Shown one piece after another: positions 27,075-35,679 of a stretch of 64,000 bases of DNA (the stretch's first letter is position 1; each line of letters opens with the position of its first letter). Under the pieces are notes generated by a model that saw nothing but the letters and a program-made list of their open reading frames with translations, ran no database searches and was not told the origin of the DNA. The DNA is from an uncultured Campylobacterales bacterium (lineage in GTDB: Bacteria > Campylobacterota > Campylobacteria > Campylobacterales > Sulfurimonadaceae): positions 100,609-164,608 of the forward strand of contig CAITKP010000092.1 of assembly GCA_903892995.1 (NCBI GenBank). The letters are read 5' to 3'. Position numbers and translations under genes: made by a program.

Positions 27075-29288
27075 GTGAGCCAACAACTTCCAGATATAGA
27101 TAAATTACTCTCTCAACACAAGCTTTCTCAGCTTGATTATGCAAATATTAAAAATATTTTAGGTCGTGAACCAAACCTTGTAGAACTAGGCATTTTTTCT
27201 GCAATGTGGAGTGAACACTGTAGTTATAAATCTTCTAAAAAACATCTTAGTGGTTTCCCTACAAAAGCGCCGTGGGTTATTCAAGGTCCAGGAGAAAATG
27301 CTGGTGTTATTGATATCGGCGGCGGATACGCGGCTGTGTTTAAGATGGAGTCACATAACCATCCAAGTTTTATTGAGCCGTATCAAGGTGCTGCAACAGG
27401 CGTTGGCGGGATTATGCGTGATATTTTTACGATGGGCGCTCGTCCTATCGCAAACTTAAATGCACTTCGTTTTGGAAATGTACAACGCGATGATAAAATC
27501 AGTGCACACCAACGTTTTTTGGTTCGTGGTGTTGTAGCTGGAATCGGTGGATATGGGAACTGTATGGGTGTACCTACTATCGGTGGTGAGACAAGTTTTG
27601 ATGATTGTTACAATGGAAATATTCTTGTTAACGCATTTACTTTAGGTCTTGCAAAAAGTGATGAGATATTTTATGGAAAAGCTGAGGGAATCGGCAATCC
27701 TGTTATCTATGTAGGAAGTAAAACTGGGCGTGATGGACTTGGTGGAGCTGTTATGAGTAGTGACTCTTTTACAGAAGAGTCAAAATCTCTACGTCCAACT
27801 GTTCAAGTAGGTGATCCATTTACTGAAAAACTACTTTTAGAAGCGTGTTTAGAACTTTTCAAAACTGACTACGTCGTTGGTATCCAAGATATGGGTGCGG
27901 CGGGGCTAACATCTAGTTCATTTGAGATGGCAGGGCGTTCAGGTTCTGGAATGATTATGCATCTTGATAAAGTTCCAGCGCGTGAAGAGGGGATGACTCC
28001 GTATGAGTTTATGCTCTCAGAATCTCAAGAACGTATGCTTCTTTGTGCGAAAAAAGGAAGTGAACAAGCGATCATCGATATCTTTGAAAAATGGGATCTT
28101 GATGCGGCTGTTGTGGGCGAGGTAACAAATACTGGCAGAATGGAACTTTTCTGGCATGGTGAAAAGTGTGCGGATGTACCAGTTGATCCTGTAAGTGAAG
28201 AAGCACCGGTACTTGATCGTCCAACTGCGCGTCCAAGCTATTTGGATGAGATTCGTGATGTCACTTTAAATGATTTTGACAAAGTAAGCAACCAAGACGC
28301 ATTTGCTAAACTTATCAAATCTATGGAAGTTGTAGATAAATCATGGATCTATGAGCAATATGACTCAATGGTTCAAACAAATACGATCAAAAAAGGCGGA
28401 AGTTTAGATGCTTCTGTAATCCGTGTCAAAGAGAATGGAAAAGCACTTGCTATGAGTGCTGATTGTAATGTGCGTTACTGTTATGTAGATCCTCGCAATG
28501 GTGCTGCAGCTGCTGTTATCGAGAGTGGACGTAATGTTGCTATGAGTGGTGCGAGACCTTTAGCGATTACAGATTGTCTCAACTACGGAAACCCTGAAAA
28601 TCCTGAAGTTATGTGGCAGTTTGCACAAGGGTGTTTAGGTATCAAAGAAGCGTGTGCAGAGCTTACAACGCCGGTTATTGGTGGAAATGTTTCTCTTTAC
28701 AATGAAACAGATAAAATCTCAGTTTTTCCAACTCCATCAATCGCAACTGTGGGTGTTAATGATGATGAGAATAAAGTTTTAATGTCAAGCTTTCAAAAAG
28801 ATGGAAATCTTCTTTATCTTGTAGGTGATACTGCAACAGAGTTTGGTGGATCACTTTATATGAAAGAACTTTACGGAAAAGTTGCAGGAAAGATGCCTGA
28901 GATTAACTATGTAAAAGAGCTTGCTTTATGGGATCTTGTTATTGAAGCAAACAAAAAATGTCTTTTAGCGTGTGCAAAAGATTGTAGTGCAGGTGGAGCG
29001 GCTATTGCTTTAGCAAAAATGAGTGCAGTAAGTGGACTTGGATGTAACACAGGTATGGATGTGAATGATGAAAGAGATATCTTCTCGGAGAGTTTTTCAC
29101 GTGCTATCGTTGAAGTAGCTCCAGAAAATGCAAAAGCATTTGAAGAGATGGCAGGCAAGCTGACTCTTCAAAAAATTGGTACAGTAGGTGGTGAACACTT
29201 TACATGTAATAATCTATTTATGTCAATGAAAGAGCTTCAAGAGAGCTATTACAATACTTTTGCAAGCGTGATAAATCAAGAAGTATAA
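27075..29288 (+). CDS. purL: Phosphoribosylformylglycinamidine synthase subunit PurL
   Basis: A 737-residue small PurL, the ATP-binding subunit that converts FGAR to FGAM in purine synthesis and needs separate PurQ and PurS. Motifs include [15 protein letters not shown], the catalytic His, [22 protein letters not shown], and repeated AIRS-like domains with [13 protein letters not shown]. The length is that of the Bacillus type, not the fused 1300-residue type. The start is GTG 27075. A palindrome at 29200 is read as Phe-Thr-Cys-Asn. purQ and purS are not in the window. Confidence 0.97.
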   Translation: MSQQLPDIDKLLSQHKLSQLDYANIKNILGREPNLVELGIFSAMWSEHCSYKSSKKHLSGFPTKAPWVIQGPGENAGVIDIGGGYAAVFKMESHNHPSFIEPYQGAATGVGGIMRDIFTMGARPIANLNALRFGNVQRDDKISAHQRFLVRGVVAGIGGYGNCMGVPTIGGETSFDDCYNGNILVNAFTLGLAKSDEIFYGKAEGIGNPVIYVGSKTGRDGLGGAVMSSDSFTEESKSLRPTVQVGDPFTEKLLLEACLELFKTDYVVGIQDMGAAGLTSSSFEMAGRSGSGMIMHLDKVPAREEGMTPYEFMLSESQERMLLCAKKGSEQAIIDIFEKWDLDAAVVGEVTNTGRMELFWHGEKCADVPVDPVSEEAPVLDRPTARPSYLDEIRDVTLNDFDKVSNQDAFAKLIKSMEVVDKSWIYEQYDSMVQTNTIKKGGSLDASVIRVKENGKALAMSADCNVRYCYVDPRNGAAAAVIESGRNVAMSGARPLAITDCLNYGNPENPEVMWQFAQGCLGIKEACAELTTPVIGGNVSLYNETDKISVFPTPSIATVGVNDDENKVLMSSFQKDGNLLYLVGDTATEFGGSLYMKELYGKVAGKMPEINYVKELALWDLVIEANKKCLLACAKDCSAGGAAIALAKMSAVSGLGCNTGMDVNDERDIFSESFSRAIVEVAPENAKAFEEMAGKLTLQKIGTVGGEHFTCNNLFMSMKELQESYYNTFASVINQEV

Positions 29289-29323
29289 TCGCTTACATGT
29301 AAGTATATTTGAAGAGGTTCATT

Positions 29324-30124
29324 TTGCTCGATTTTTTAAAAAAGAAGACCAACGAAACTGTTGCAGTTGAGATTGTAGAACCTCCTAGAGATTTTATAAA
29401 TTCAATTGGAATGGAGTTTCTTTATATTGATGGTGGAGAGTTCACAATGGGACGCAATCCACAATATAATGAAGGGGGAGAGGTTGAATCTCCCGATCAT
29501 ACAGTAAAAATCAAGGGATTTTGGGTCGCAAAATACCCTGTGACTCAAGAGCAATATTTTAAACTCACTCGTGTTAATCCATCCTATTTTAAAAATGATA
29601 AAGTCGAAGAGGAAAGCTCCCGCCGCCATCCAGTTGAGCAGATAAGCTGGTTTGATGCTAAAGCTTACGTTGAATTGATCAATAGATATGAAGGGAAAAC
29701 GAGATTGTATGCCCTGCCGAGTGAATCACAGTGGGAGTATATTGCCAAAGCTGGCGGAAATACCCGCTTTACATTTGGTGATTCAGAAGCGATGCTTGAT
29801 GATTATGCAATCTATGAGTACACTGCAAACATAAAAACAGCAGAAGTAGGAACAAAGCAACCAAATCGCTTAGGGATATACGATCTTATGGGAAATGTTT
29901 GGGAGTGGTGTGAAGATGACTTTTTTGCCAACTACAATGGCGCTCCAGATGATGGAAGACCTCGCATCGGCGGAGTCGCAGGAGAGTCATTTAAAGTACG
30001 TCGAGGCGGGAGTTATAAAACAGGATATATGTGTTTGCGCAGTTCATTTCGTGGATATTCCCGCCCTGATTTTGCCTCAAATGAGACGGGATTTCGCCTA
30101 GTGATAAATGGCGGCTTGGGATAA
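29324..30124 (+). CDS. Formylglycine-generating-enzyme-fold protein (SUMF1/EgtB/PvdO family)
   Basis: A 266-residue protein of the FGE-sulfatase superfamily: GMEFLYIDGGEFTMG, GFWVAKYPVTQEQYFKL, HPVEQISWFDAKAYVELI, YALPSESQWEYIAKAGG, YDLMGNVWEWCEDDFF and VRRGGSY. In true formylglycine-generating enzymes two Cys bind copper near the C-terminus. Here the first is replaced (GGSYKTGYMCLRSSFRGY) and only one remains, so sulfatase activation is doubtful. No sulfatase is nearby. TTG 29324 is chosen because GAAGAGG lies 6 bases upstream; TTG 29309 is possible. A palindrome lies just upstream at 29293. Confidence 0.8.
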   Translation: MLDFLKKKTNETVAVEIVEPPRDFINSIGMEFLYIDGGEFTMGRNPQYNEGGEVESPDHTVKIKGFWVAKYPVTQEQYFKLTRVNPSYFKNDKVEEESSRRHPVEQISWFDAKAYVELINRYEGKTRLYALPSESQWEYIAKAGGNTRFTFGDSEAMLDDYAIYEYTANIKTAEVGTKQPNRLGIYDLMGNVWEWCEDDFFANYNGAPDDGRPRIGGVAGESFKVRRGGSYKTGYMCLRSSFRGYSRPDFASNETGFRLVINGGLG

Positions 30125-30190
30125 AATAAGCTTATCCGTATAAAACAATTGGTAAAATTTCAATTAAATTTTTAGCTTTCAAGGAAAAGA

Positions 30191-31726
30191 ATGAAACGTG
30201 CATTACTCAGTGTTAGTGACAAAAGCAATATCGTCGAATTTGCAAAGTCGCTAGTCAACAACGGTTTTGAGATAATCTCTACAGGTGGAACATATAAGAT
30301 TTTAGTTGAAAATGGCATTAAAGCTATCGAAATCGATGAAGTGACAAAGTTTCCTGAGTGTTTTGAAGGGCGTGTCAAAACTCTAAATCCATACGTTCAT
30401 GGTGGGATTTTGCACCGTCGTGACAAACAGTCTCACTTGGATCAGGCAAAAGAACTTGGTGTTGAGGCGATTGATCTTGTATGTGTGAATCTTTATCCTT
30501 TTAAAGCGACAATAGAGCGAACTGATGACTTTGAAGAGATCATCGAAAACATCGACATCGGTGGACCAGCGATGGTTAGAAGCGCTGCGAAAAACTTTGA
30601 TAGTGTTATTATCGTGACTGATCCGAGTGATTACTCTTTAGTTTTAAACGCATTTGAAAATGATACTAACAGTGTAGAGTTTCGCCGTTCTTTGATGATT
30701 AAAGCGTATGAACATACTGCGGCATATGATTCTATGATTGCAAACTATATGAACTCACGTTTTAACGATGGTATGGGTGAAAAGCAGTTTATCGTCGGAA
30801 ATAAAGTAATGGATACTCGTTATGGAGAAAATCCACACCAAAAAGGTGCACTTTATGAGTTTGACAAATATTTTTCTAAAAACTTTACAACGCTTAAAGG
30901 TGAAGCGAGTTTTAACAACCTTACAGATATCAACGGTGCGGTGAAAATTGCTGCAGCATTTGGTGATGAGAACGCTGTTTGTATCGTAAAACATGGCAAT
31001 CCTTGTGGTTTTGCTATCAAAGATGATTTAGTTGAAGCTTACAATGAAGCACTCAAATGTGATCCTGTTTCGGCATTTGGCGGCGTTGTTGCGGTTAATG
31101 GTGTTGTAACAAAAGAATTAGCGCAAAAGATGAATGAAATCTTCCTTGAAGTGATCATCGCTGGACGTATTACGCCAGAAGCACAAGCTGTATTTGAAAG
31201 CAAAAAACGTATTAAACTTTTTGAGTATGGAAGTGATAAGTTGGTACTTGCAAATGATGCTTATGATTTTAAACATATTGATGGTGGATTTGTATTCCAA
31301 GACGCTGATTATGTTAAAGAGGATGAAGTGAAAAACTCTAAACTTGTGAGTGAAAAAACAGCATCAGCACAAGAACTAAAAGATATGGAGATCGCTTACA
31401 AAGTAGCTTCTCTTACAAAATCAAACTGTGTTGTTTATGTTAAAAATTCAGCGATGGTCGCAGTTGGTATGGGTATGACATCTCGCGTTGATGCAAGCCA
31501 ATGTGCGCTTAAAAAAGCAAAAGAGATGGGGCTTGATGTGAGCGGAGCTGCACTTGCATCAGAAGCGTTTTTCCCTTTCCGTGATAGTATTGACGCCGCT
31601 GCTGCTGCGGGGGTAAAAAGTGTGATAGAACCAGGTGGCTCAATTCGTGATGATGAGGTTATAGCCGCTGCAAACGAGCATGGCATGGCACTTTACTTTT
31701 CTCAAACAAGACATTTTCTTCATTAG
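30191..31726 (+). CDS. purH: Bifunctional AICAR formyltransferase/IMP cyclohydrolase
   Basis: A 511-residue enzyme for the last two steps of IMP synthesis. The N-terminal cyclohydrolase domain starts [18 protein letters not shown] and has [10 protein letters not shown] and [15 protein letters not shown]. The C-terminal transformylase has [28 protein letters not shown] and [25 protein letters not shown] precedes the ATG. It is followed by a composite palindrome repeat at 31734. Confidence 0.97.
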   Translation: MKRALLSVSDKSNIVEFAKSLVNNGFEIISTGGTYKILVENGIKAIEIDEVTKFPECFEGRVKTLNPYVHGGILHRRDKQSHLDQAKELGVEAIDLVCVNLYPFKATIERTDDFEEIIENIDIGGPAMVRSAAKNFDSVIIVTDPSDYSLVLNAFENDTNSVEFRRSLMIKAYEHTAAYDSMIANYMNSRFNDGMGEKQFIVGNKVMDTRYGENPHQKGALYEFDKYFSKNFTTLKGEASFNNLTDINGAVKIAAAFGDENAVCIVKHGNPCGFAIKDDLVEAYNEALKCDPVSAFGGVVAVNGVVTKELAQKMNEIFLEVIIAGRITPEAQAVFESKKRIKLFEYGSDKLVLANDAYDFKHIDGGFVFQDADYVKEDEVKNSKLVSEKTASAQELKDMEIAYKVASLTKSNCVVYVKNSAMVAVGMGMTSRVDASQCALKKAKEMGLDVSGAALASEAFFPFRDSIDAAAAAGVKSVIEPGGSIRDDEVIAAANEHGMALYFSQTRHFLH

Positions 31727-31733
31727 AAAAAAG

Positions 31734-31787
31734 CTTACATGTAAGTGCTCCTTGTGGGTATAAAGTAAAAAAACTCTTACATGTAAG
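31734..31787. repeat. Composite palindrome repeat, copy 1
   Basis: Two perfect CTTACATGTAAG palindromes (31734-31745 and 31776-31787) flank the core GTGCTCCTTGTGGGTATAA. The two palindromes can pair to form a 12-base stem. It lies between purH and the cbpA promoter. Confidence 0.75.
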
Positions 31788-31828
31788 TATAAAATCTCCT
31801 CTTTCTTTCCACAAATATTTCGCAAAAA

Positions 31829-31849
31829 CTTGATTGACATAGACTCAAG
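31829..31849 (+). promoter_or_regulatory. HAIR operator for HspR
   Basis: CTTGATT, 7 bases, ACTCAAG. The HspR-associated inverted repeat is CTTGAGT-N7-ACTCAAG, so 13 of 14 positions match. It overlaps the -35 box of the cbpA promoter, as expected for repression by the HspR encoded in the same operon. Confidence 0.88.
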
Positions 31850-31863
31850 CATTATGATATACT
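31834..31863 (+). promoter_or_regulatory. Sigma70 promoter of cbpA-hspR
   Basis: -35 box TTGACA (31834-31839) and -10 box TATACT (31858-31863) with an 18-base spacer. The -35 box lies inside the HAIR operator. It is the strongest canonical promoter seen in the window. Confidence 0.82.
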
Positions 31864-31897
31864 CTTGCATAATTAATCTATTTTAGGATAAATAAAA

Positions 31898-32797
31898 ATG
31901 AGTAAATCTTTATATGATACTTTGGGTGTTCCTCAAAGTGCTACAGAAGCAGAGATAAAAAAAGCGTATAGAAAATTAGCAAGACAGTTCCATCCAGATA
32001 TAAATAAAGAAGCAGACGCAGAGGAAAAATTTAAAGAGGTGAATGCAGCCTATGAGATACTCAGCGATAAGAAAAAACGCACGCAGTATGATCAGTATGG
32101 CGATAGTATGTTCGGTGGACAGAACTTTCATGACTTTGCAAGTTCACGCGGTGGGAATGTCGATCTTGATGAGATTCTTCGCAATATGTTCAGTGGCGGT
32201 GGTTTTGGAGGCTTTGGAGGCAGTTCTCGCGGAGGCGGCTTTGGTGGAGGCGGCTTTCAAGGAACTTCGTTTGGTGGAGGTTTCCATCAAGAACCAAATC
32301 TCGATATTGAATCGAATGTAACAATTCCATTTGTCGTTTCCATCCTTGGTGGCTCACACTCAGTGGCTGTTAATGGTGAACGCTTTGATATCAAAGTCCC
32401 AGCGGGAGTCAAAAGTGGTGAAAAACTTAGAGTACGTGGCAAAGGTCATGCTCAAGGCGGGCGTGCTGGAGATCTCTTTTTAAAGATCAATGTCGCAACT
32501 TCAACAGAGTACGAAAGAGATGGAGATAACTTAATAAAAACTATCGATGTTCCTTTGCATGCTGCACTCTTTGGGGATAAGATAACCGTACAAACCCTTG
32601 ATAAAGAGATCAAACTTAAAGTCCCTCAAAATACGAAAAACGGTCAAAGTTTTCGTGTCAAAGAGATGGGGGTTTTAAATCGTAAAACTTCTAGTCGAGG
32701 CGATCTTTTCTTAAAAGCAAATATAGTATTACCACAAGTTGAAACTCTTGATGAATCATTGGTCAAAATGATGCAAGAAAAATTACCACAGGAGTAG
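31898..32797 (+). CDS. cbpA: DnaJ-type co-chaperone CbpA
   Basis: A 299-residue J-domain protein. The J domain (5-70) has the HPD motif at 32-34. A Gly/Phe-rich region follows (about 95-130), then the two beta-barrel substrate-binding domains with [20 protein letters not shown] and a dimerisation end. The zinc-finger region of DnaJ is missing, which defines the CbpA class. It would stimulate DnaK ATPase. It lies directly before hspR under a HAIR-controlled promoter, the arrangement known from H. pylori. Confidence 0.94.
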   Translation: MSKSLYDTLGVPQSATEAEIKKAYRKLARQFHPDINKEADAEEKFKEVNAAYEILSDKKKRTQYDQYGDSMFGGQNFHDFASSRGGNVDLDEILRNMFSGGGFGGFGGSSRGGGFGGGGFQGTSFGGGFHQEPNLDIESNVTIPFVVSILGGSHSVAVNGERFDIKVPAGVKSGEKLRVRGKGHAQGGRAGDLFLKINVATSTEYERDGDNLIKTIDVPLHAALFGDKITVQTLDKEIKLKVPQNTKNGQSFRVKEMGVLNRKTSSRGDLFLKANIVLPQVETLDESLVKMMQEKLPQE

Positions 32798-32800
32798 GGC

Positions 32801-33178
32801 ATGCCGCACCATTATGATGAGCCAGTTTATCTCATAAGTGTCGTTTCTAAAATTTTGGAGATCCATCCACAGACACTTCGTCAGTATGAAAGAGAGAATC
32901 TCATCATTCCTTCACGCTCGGATGGGCGTATTCGTATGTATTCTCAAAGAGATATCGATAAGATCAAGATGATATTACGTCTAACCCGTGAGCTAGGTGT
33001 AAACTTGGCAGGTGTGGATGTAGCGATACGATTAAAAGATAAGATTGATGATATGGAGCTTGAGATTGCAGAGCTGCGTCATGAGATATCACGTTTGAGA
33101 AATTCAGGTTCAGTTGCGCCTGATAAATCTTTAGTGACGAAAAAAAGTATTTATGAGATGATTATTTTTAAAGAGTAG
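32801..33178 (+). CDS. hspR: Heat-shock repressor HspR (MerR family)
   Basis: A 125-residue repressor. The MerR-type winged helix reads YLISVVSKILEIHPQTLRQY followed by ERENLIIPSRSDGRIRMYSQRD in normal MerR fashion. A coiled coil at the C-terminus (DKIDDMELEIAELRHEISRLRN) would mediate dimerisation. HspR binds HAIR sites and represses chaperone operons; the operator at 31829-31849 implies autoregulation. CAGGAG overlaps the end of cbpA. The final codons lie in a hairpin shared with murA. Confidence 0.92.
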   Translation: MPHHYDEPVYLISVVSKILEIHPQTLRQYERENLIIPSRSDGRIRMYSQRDIDKIKMILRLTRELGVNLAGVDVAIRLKDKIDDMELEIAELRHEISRLRNSGSVAPDKSLVTKKSIYEMIIFKE

Positions 33179-33194
33179 AAATATTCTACTCTTT
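33170..33194. terminator. Bidirectional terminator shared by hspR and murA
   Basis: A perfect 11-base stem, AAAGAGTAGAA and TTCTACTCTTT, with loop ATA. Both arms encode a Lys-Glu-stop end (AAAGAGTAG): the left arm for hspR, the right arm, on the other strand, for murA. The gap between the two stop codons is 7 bases. Confidence 0.7.
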
Positions 33195-34448
33195 TAATCT
33201 CTCTATTTTTGCCCCGACAGCTTCAAGTTTTTTCTCCAGTTTTTCATATCCGCGGTCAAGATGATAGATACGGTGGATACTTGTTTCTCCATCTGCTACC
33301 ATTGCAGCGAGTACAAGTGCGCTAGATGCACGAAGATCTGTTGCCATCACATCTGTACCTGAGAGTTTTGTCGCACCCTTGATCGTTGCTGTATGGCCAT
33401 TGACCTTGATATCTGCACCGAGGCGTTGGAGTTCGCTTACATGCATAAATCTATTTTCAAACAAACGCTCTTCGATAGTAGAAACACCCTCAGCCTGCGT
33501 TGCAAGTGCTAAAAATTGCGCTTGCATATCTGTTGGGAATCCAGGATACTCTTGAGTTACAATATCTACCGCTTTGATAGTTGCTGCTGGATGAATTGTA
33601 AGTGAATCTTCACCTTTTGTAAAAGTACATCCCATCTCTTCAAGTTTAGAGATGATTGCTCCAAGATGATCGAGTCTTATATTGTTGAGTGTAAGTTCTG
33701 ATTTTGTGATCGCTGCAGCACATAAATATGTTCCGATCTCGATGCGGTCAGGGATAACGCTAAATGATTTCATATCGACAAGCTCTGTATCAGAACCTTT
33801 TATCTTGAGTACAGCTGTTCCAATACCATCGATTTGGACTCCGCTGTCTCTTAAAATCTCACAAAGTTGTACAACTTCTGGTTCACGAGCAGCATTGATA
33901 ATAGTCGTTGTGCCACGAGCAAGAGCCGCAGCCATAACAATATTAGCTGTTCCTGTAACTGTTATTTTATCGAAGATAATGTCACAGCCAACGAGACCAC
34001 TTGGTGCTTCTGCTCTTACGTATCCAGCTTCAATAGTGATTTTTGCACCCATATGTTCTAGTGCTTTTAAATGAAGATCGATTGGACGTTGACCGATCGC
34101 ACAACCTCCTGGAAGAGAGACTTCACAATGCCCAAAACGTGCTAAAAGCGGTCCAAGAACAAGGATAGAAGCACGCATTGTTTTGACGATATCGTAAGTC
34201 GCTTTTGTGTGGTGTACTCCAGATGTATTAATCTGTAAAACATTATTTTCAAATGTATATTCAGCACCTAGATTTCCAAGGAGTTTGAGAAGTGTTTTGA
34301 TATCAACCACTTCGGGAAGATTTGTTATTGTTAGATCACCTTTTGCTAAAATTGTCATAGCAATAAGTGGTAAAGCCGCGTTTTTTGCACCTGAAATGTT
34401 GATCGCACCACCGAGTTTTGTGTTGCCCTGTATCTTTAAGTAATCCAT
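33186..34448 (-). CDS. murA: UDP-N-acetylglucosamine 1-carboxyvinyltransferase
   Basis: A 420-residue MurA, the first committed step of peptidoglycan synthesis (enolpyruvyl transfer to UDP-GlcNAc). Motifs are [34 protein letters not shown], and the active-site loop [15 protein letters not shown] with its Cys, the fosfomycin target. The pseudo-twofold alpha/beta domains are complete. ATG 34448 is chosen from the conserved N-terminus; the longer frame is not conserved. It diverges from the gene at 34522. Confidence 0.96.
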   Translation of the reverse strand: MDYLKIQGNTKLGGAINISGAKNAALPLIAMTILAKGDLTITNLPEVVDIKTLLKLLGNLGAEYTFENNVLQINTSGVHHTKATYDIVKTMRASILVLGPLLARFGHCEVSLPGGCAIGQRPIDLHLKALEHMGAKITIEAGYVRAEAPSGLVGCDIIFDKITVTGTANIVMAAALARGTTTIINAAREPEVVQLCEILRDSGVQIDGIGTAVLKIKGSDTELVDMKSFSVIPDRIEIGTYLCAAAITKSELTLNNIRLDHLGAIISKLEEMGCTFTKGEDSLTIHPAATIKAVDIVTQEYPGFPTDMQAQFLALATQAEGVSTIEERLFENRFMHVSELQRLGADIKVNGHTATIKGATKLSGTDVMATDLRASSALVLAAMVADGETSIHRIYHLDRGYEKLEKKLEAVGAKIERLKE

Positions 34449-34521
34449 GTTTATCTTTATCTTTTTTGAGATATTATATCTTTTTAAAGTTTGTTTTTGC
34501 ATAAAAGGAAGTTATAAAATC

Positions 34522-34953
34522 ATGAGTAGTGCATTAGATAGATTGAAAAATCTCACTTCTAAGATCTCTCTTTATGAGATGGCGAGAAAAGAGAATTTAA
34601 AAACGCTCCAAGAGCTCTTTATAAGCTTACATGTAAACGATAAAATTACAGATTTTTCAGATCTTTTTTTGTTTAAAGCGATCAACCTTTCAGGAGCCTC
34701 ACTCAAAAGCGAGGAGCTTGGCGTTATACAAAAAGGGAAGTATTTACAGATTTTGGCCATAGCCTATGACAAAGAGGCAAAAGTAAAGAGTAAAAATATC
34801 TCTCTTGCTTATTTTGGACGGGTTGAAAATGTGGATGAAAAACTCAAAAATGATGTTGTGTCTTTTATTTTAAGGTGGAGATTTGAAAAAAGTTTTATGA
34901 CCTTAGAGCATTATAATAATCTCTTGGAAACACACAGTGCTCATTTACATTGA
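34522..34953 (+). CDS. Conserved hypothetical protein before the exonuclease
   Basis: A 143-residue soluble protein that I do not recognise, starting MSSALDRLKNLTSKISLYE. It is mixed alpha/beta with a basic surface and no membrane segment. AAGGAAG lies 11 bases before the ATG. It overlaps the following exonuclease gene by 17 bases, so the two are translationally coupled and may work together, perhaps on nucleic acids (inference). A palindrome at 34627 encodes LHV in FISLHVND. Confidence 0.65.
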   Translation: MSSALDRLKNLTSKISLYEMARKENLKTLQELFISLHVNDKITDFSDLFLFKAINLSGASLKSEELGVIQKGKYLQILAIAYDKEAKVKSKNISLAYFGRVENVDEKLKNDVVSFILRWRFEKSFMTLEHYNNLLETHSAHLH

Positions 34954-35647
34954 TGTAGAAACAACAGGTTTAGAGGCTAATGACAGAGCCTGTGCTATTG
35001 GTTTGATCGTTTTTGATGAGACTGTTTTGTGCTATAAAGAGCTTATCAAAGCTCCTAAAAAAGTGCGTTCAGAAGCTTGCGCACTTCATCATATAACAGA
35101 TGAGATGTTAAAAGATAAAAAAGATTTTGAGAACTCATCTATAAAGACAGTTCTGCAAAAATATAATAATACAGAGACTATTCTGGTAGGACACAATATC
35201 AGTTTTGATCTTTCTATGCTTAAAAAAGAGGGTTTTGTTTTTGTGGGCAGTATCATCGATACACTTAAATGCACTCGAGCACTGATAGAGGAGTGTGAGC
35301 AGTTTTCGTTGCAGTACCTTCGCTATGAACTCAAACTTTATAGAGATGAAAAAAAGTTAGCAGATGAACTTGGGGTGGAACTTCAAGCTCATGAAGTACT
35401 CAGCGATGCCTTACATGTAAAGCTTTTGCATCACTATTTAAATGAGATGGCAGATGATGAAAAACTCCAAGAACTTAGCACAAATCCTGTATTGTTGCAA
35501 AAATTAAATTTTGGAAAATATAAGGGTCAGTTTATAGAAGAGATAGTTATAAATGATAACGCCTATCTCCAGTGGCTGCTAAAGAGTGTGGAAACTCTTG
35601 ATGAGGATATGCGATATTCCATTGAGTATCATATGAAAATGCTATAA
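34937..35647 (+). CDS. DnaQ-family 3'-5' exonuclease
   Basis: A 236-residue DEDD exonuclease. ExoI is IYIDVETTGLE at the N-terminus (Asp and Glu), ExoII is LVGHNISFDLSML, and ExoIII is near HEVLSDALHVKLL, with the His and Asp that fit the DEDDh class. A small C-terminal domain includes LNFGKYKGQFIEEI, a motif seen in some exodeoxyribonuclease X-like proteins. It is not the polymerase epsilon subunit by length alone; a repair or RNA-trimming role is equally possible. The start is GTG 34937. A palindrome at 35411 encodes DALHVKL. Confidence 0.83.
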   Translation: MLIYIDVETTGLEANDRACAIGLIVFDETVLCYKELIKAPKKVRSEACALHHITDEMLKDKKDFENSSIKTVLQKYNNTETILVGHNISFDLSMLKKEGFVFVGSIIDTLKCTRALIEECEQFSLQYLRYELKLYRDEKKLADELGVELQAHEVLSDALHVKLLHHYLNEMADDEKLQELSTNPVLLQKLNFGKYKGQFIEEIVINDNAYLQWLLKSVETLDEDMRYSIEYHMKML

Positions 35648-35679
35648 TGCGCGTTTTAAAAATCAGAAAAAGAGAAAAG

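Noticed and set aside
31735..31786. Two palindromes near cbpA as a CRISPR-like array
   Set aside because: Only two repeat units, the core between them is itself repeated elsewhere, and there are no cas genes.
31640..31870. Minus-strand frame of 76 codons across the purH end and cbpA promoter
   Set aside because: It crosses the composite repeat, the HAIR operator and the promoter, and has no family resemblance.
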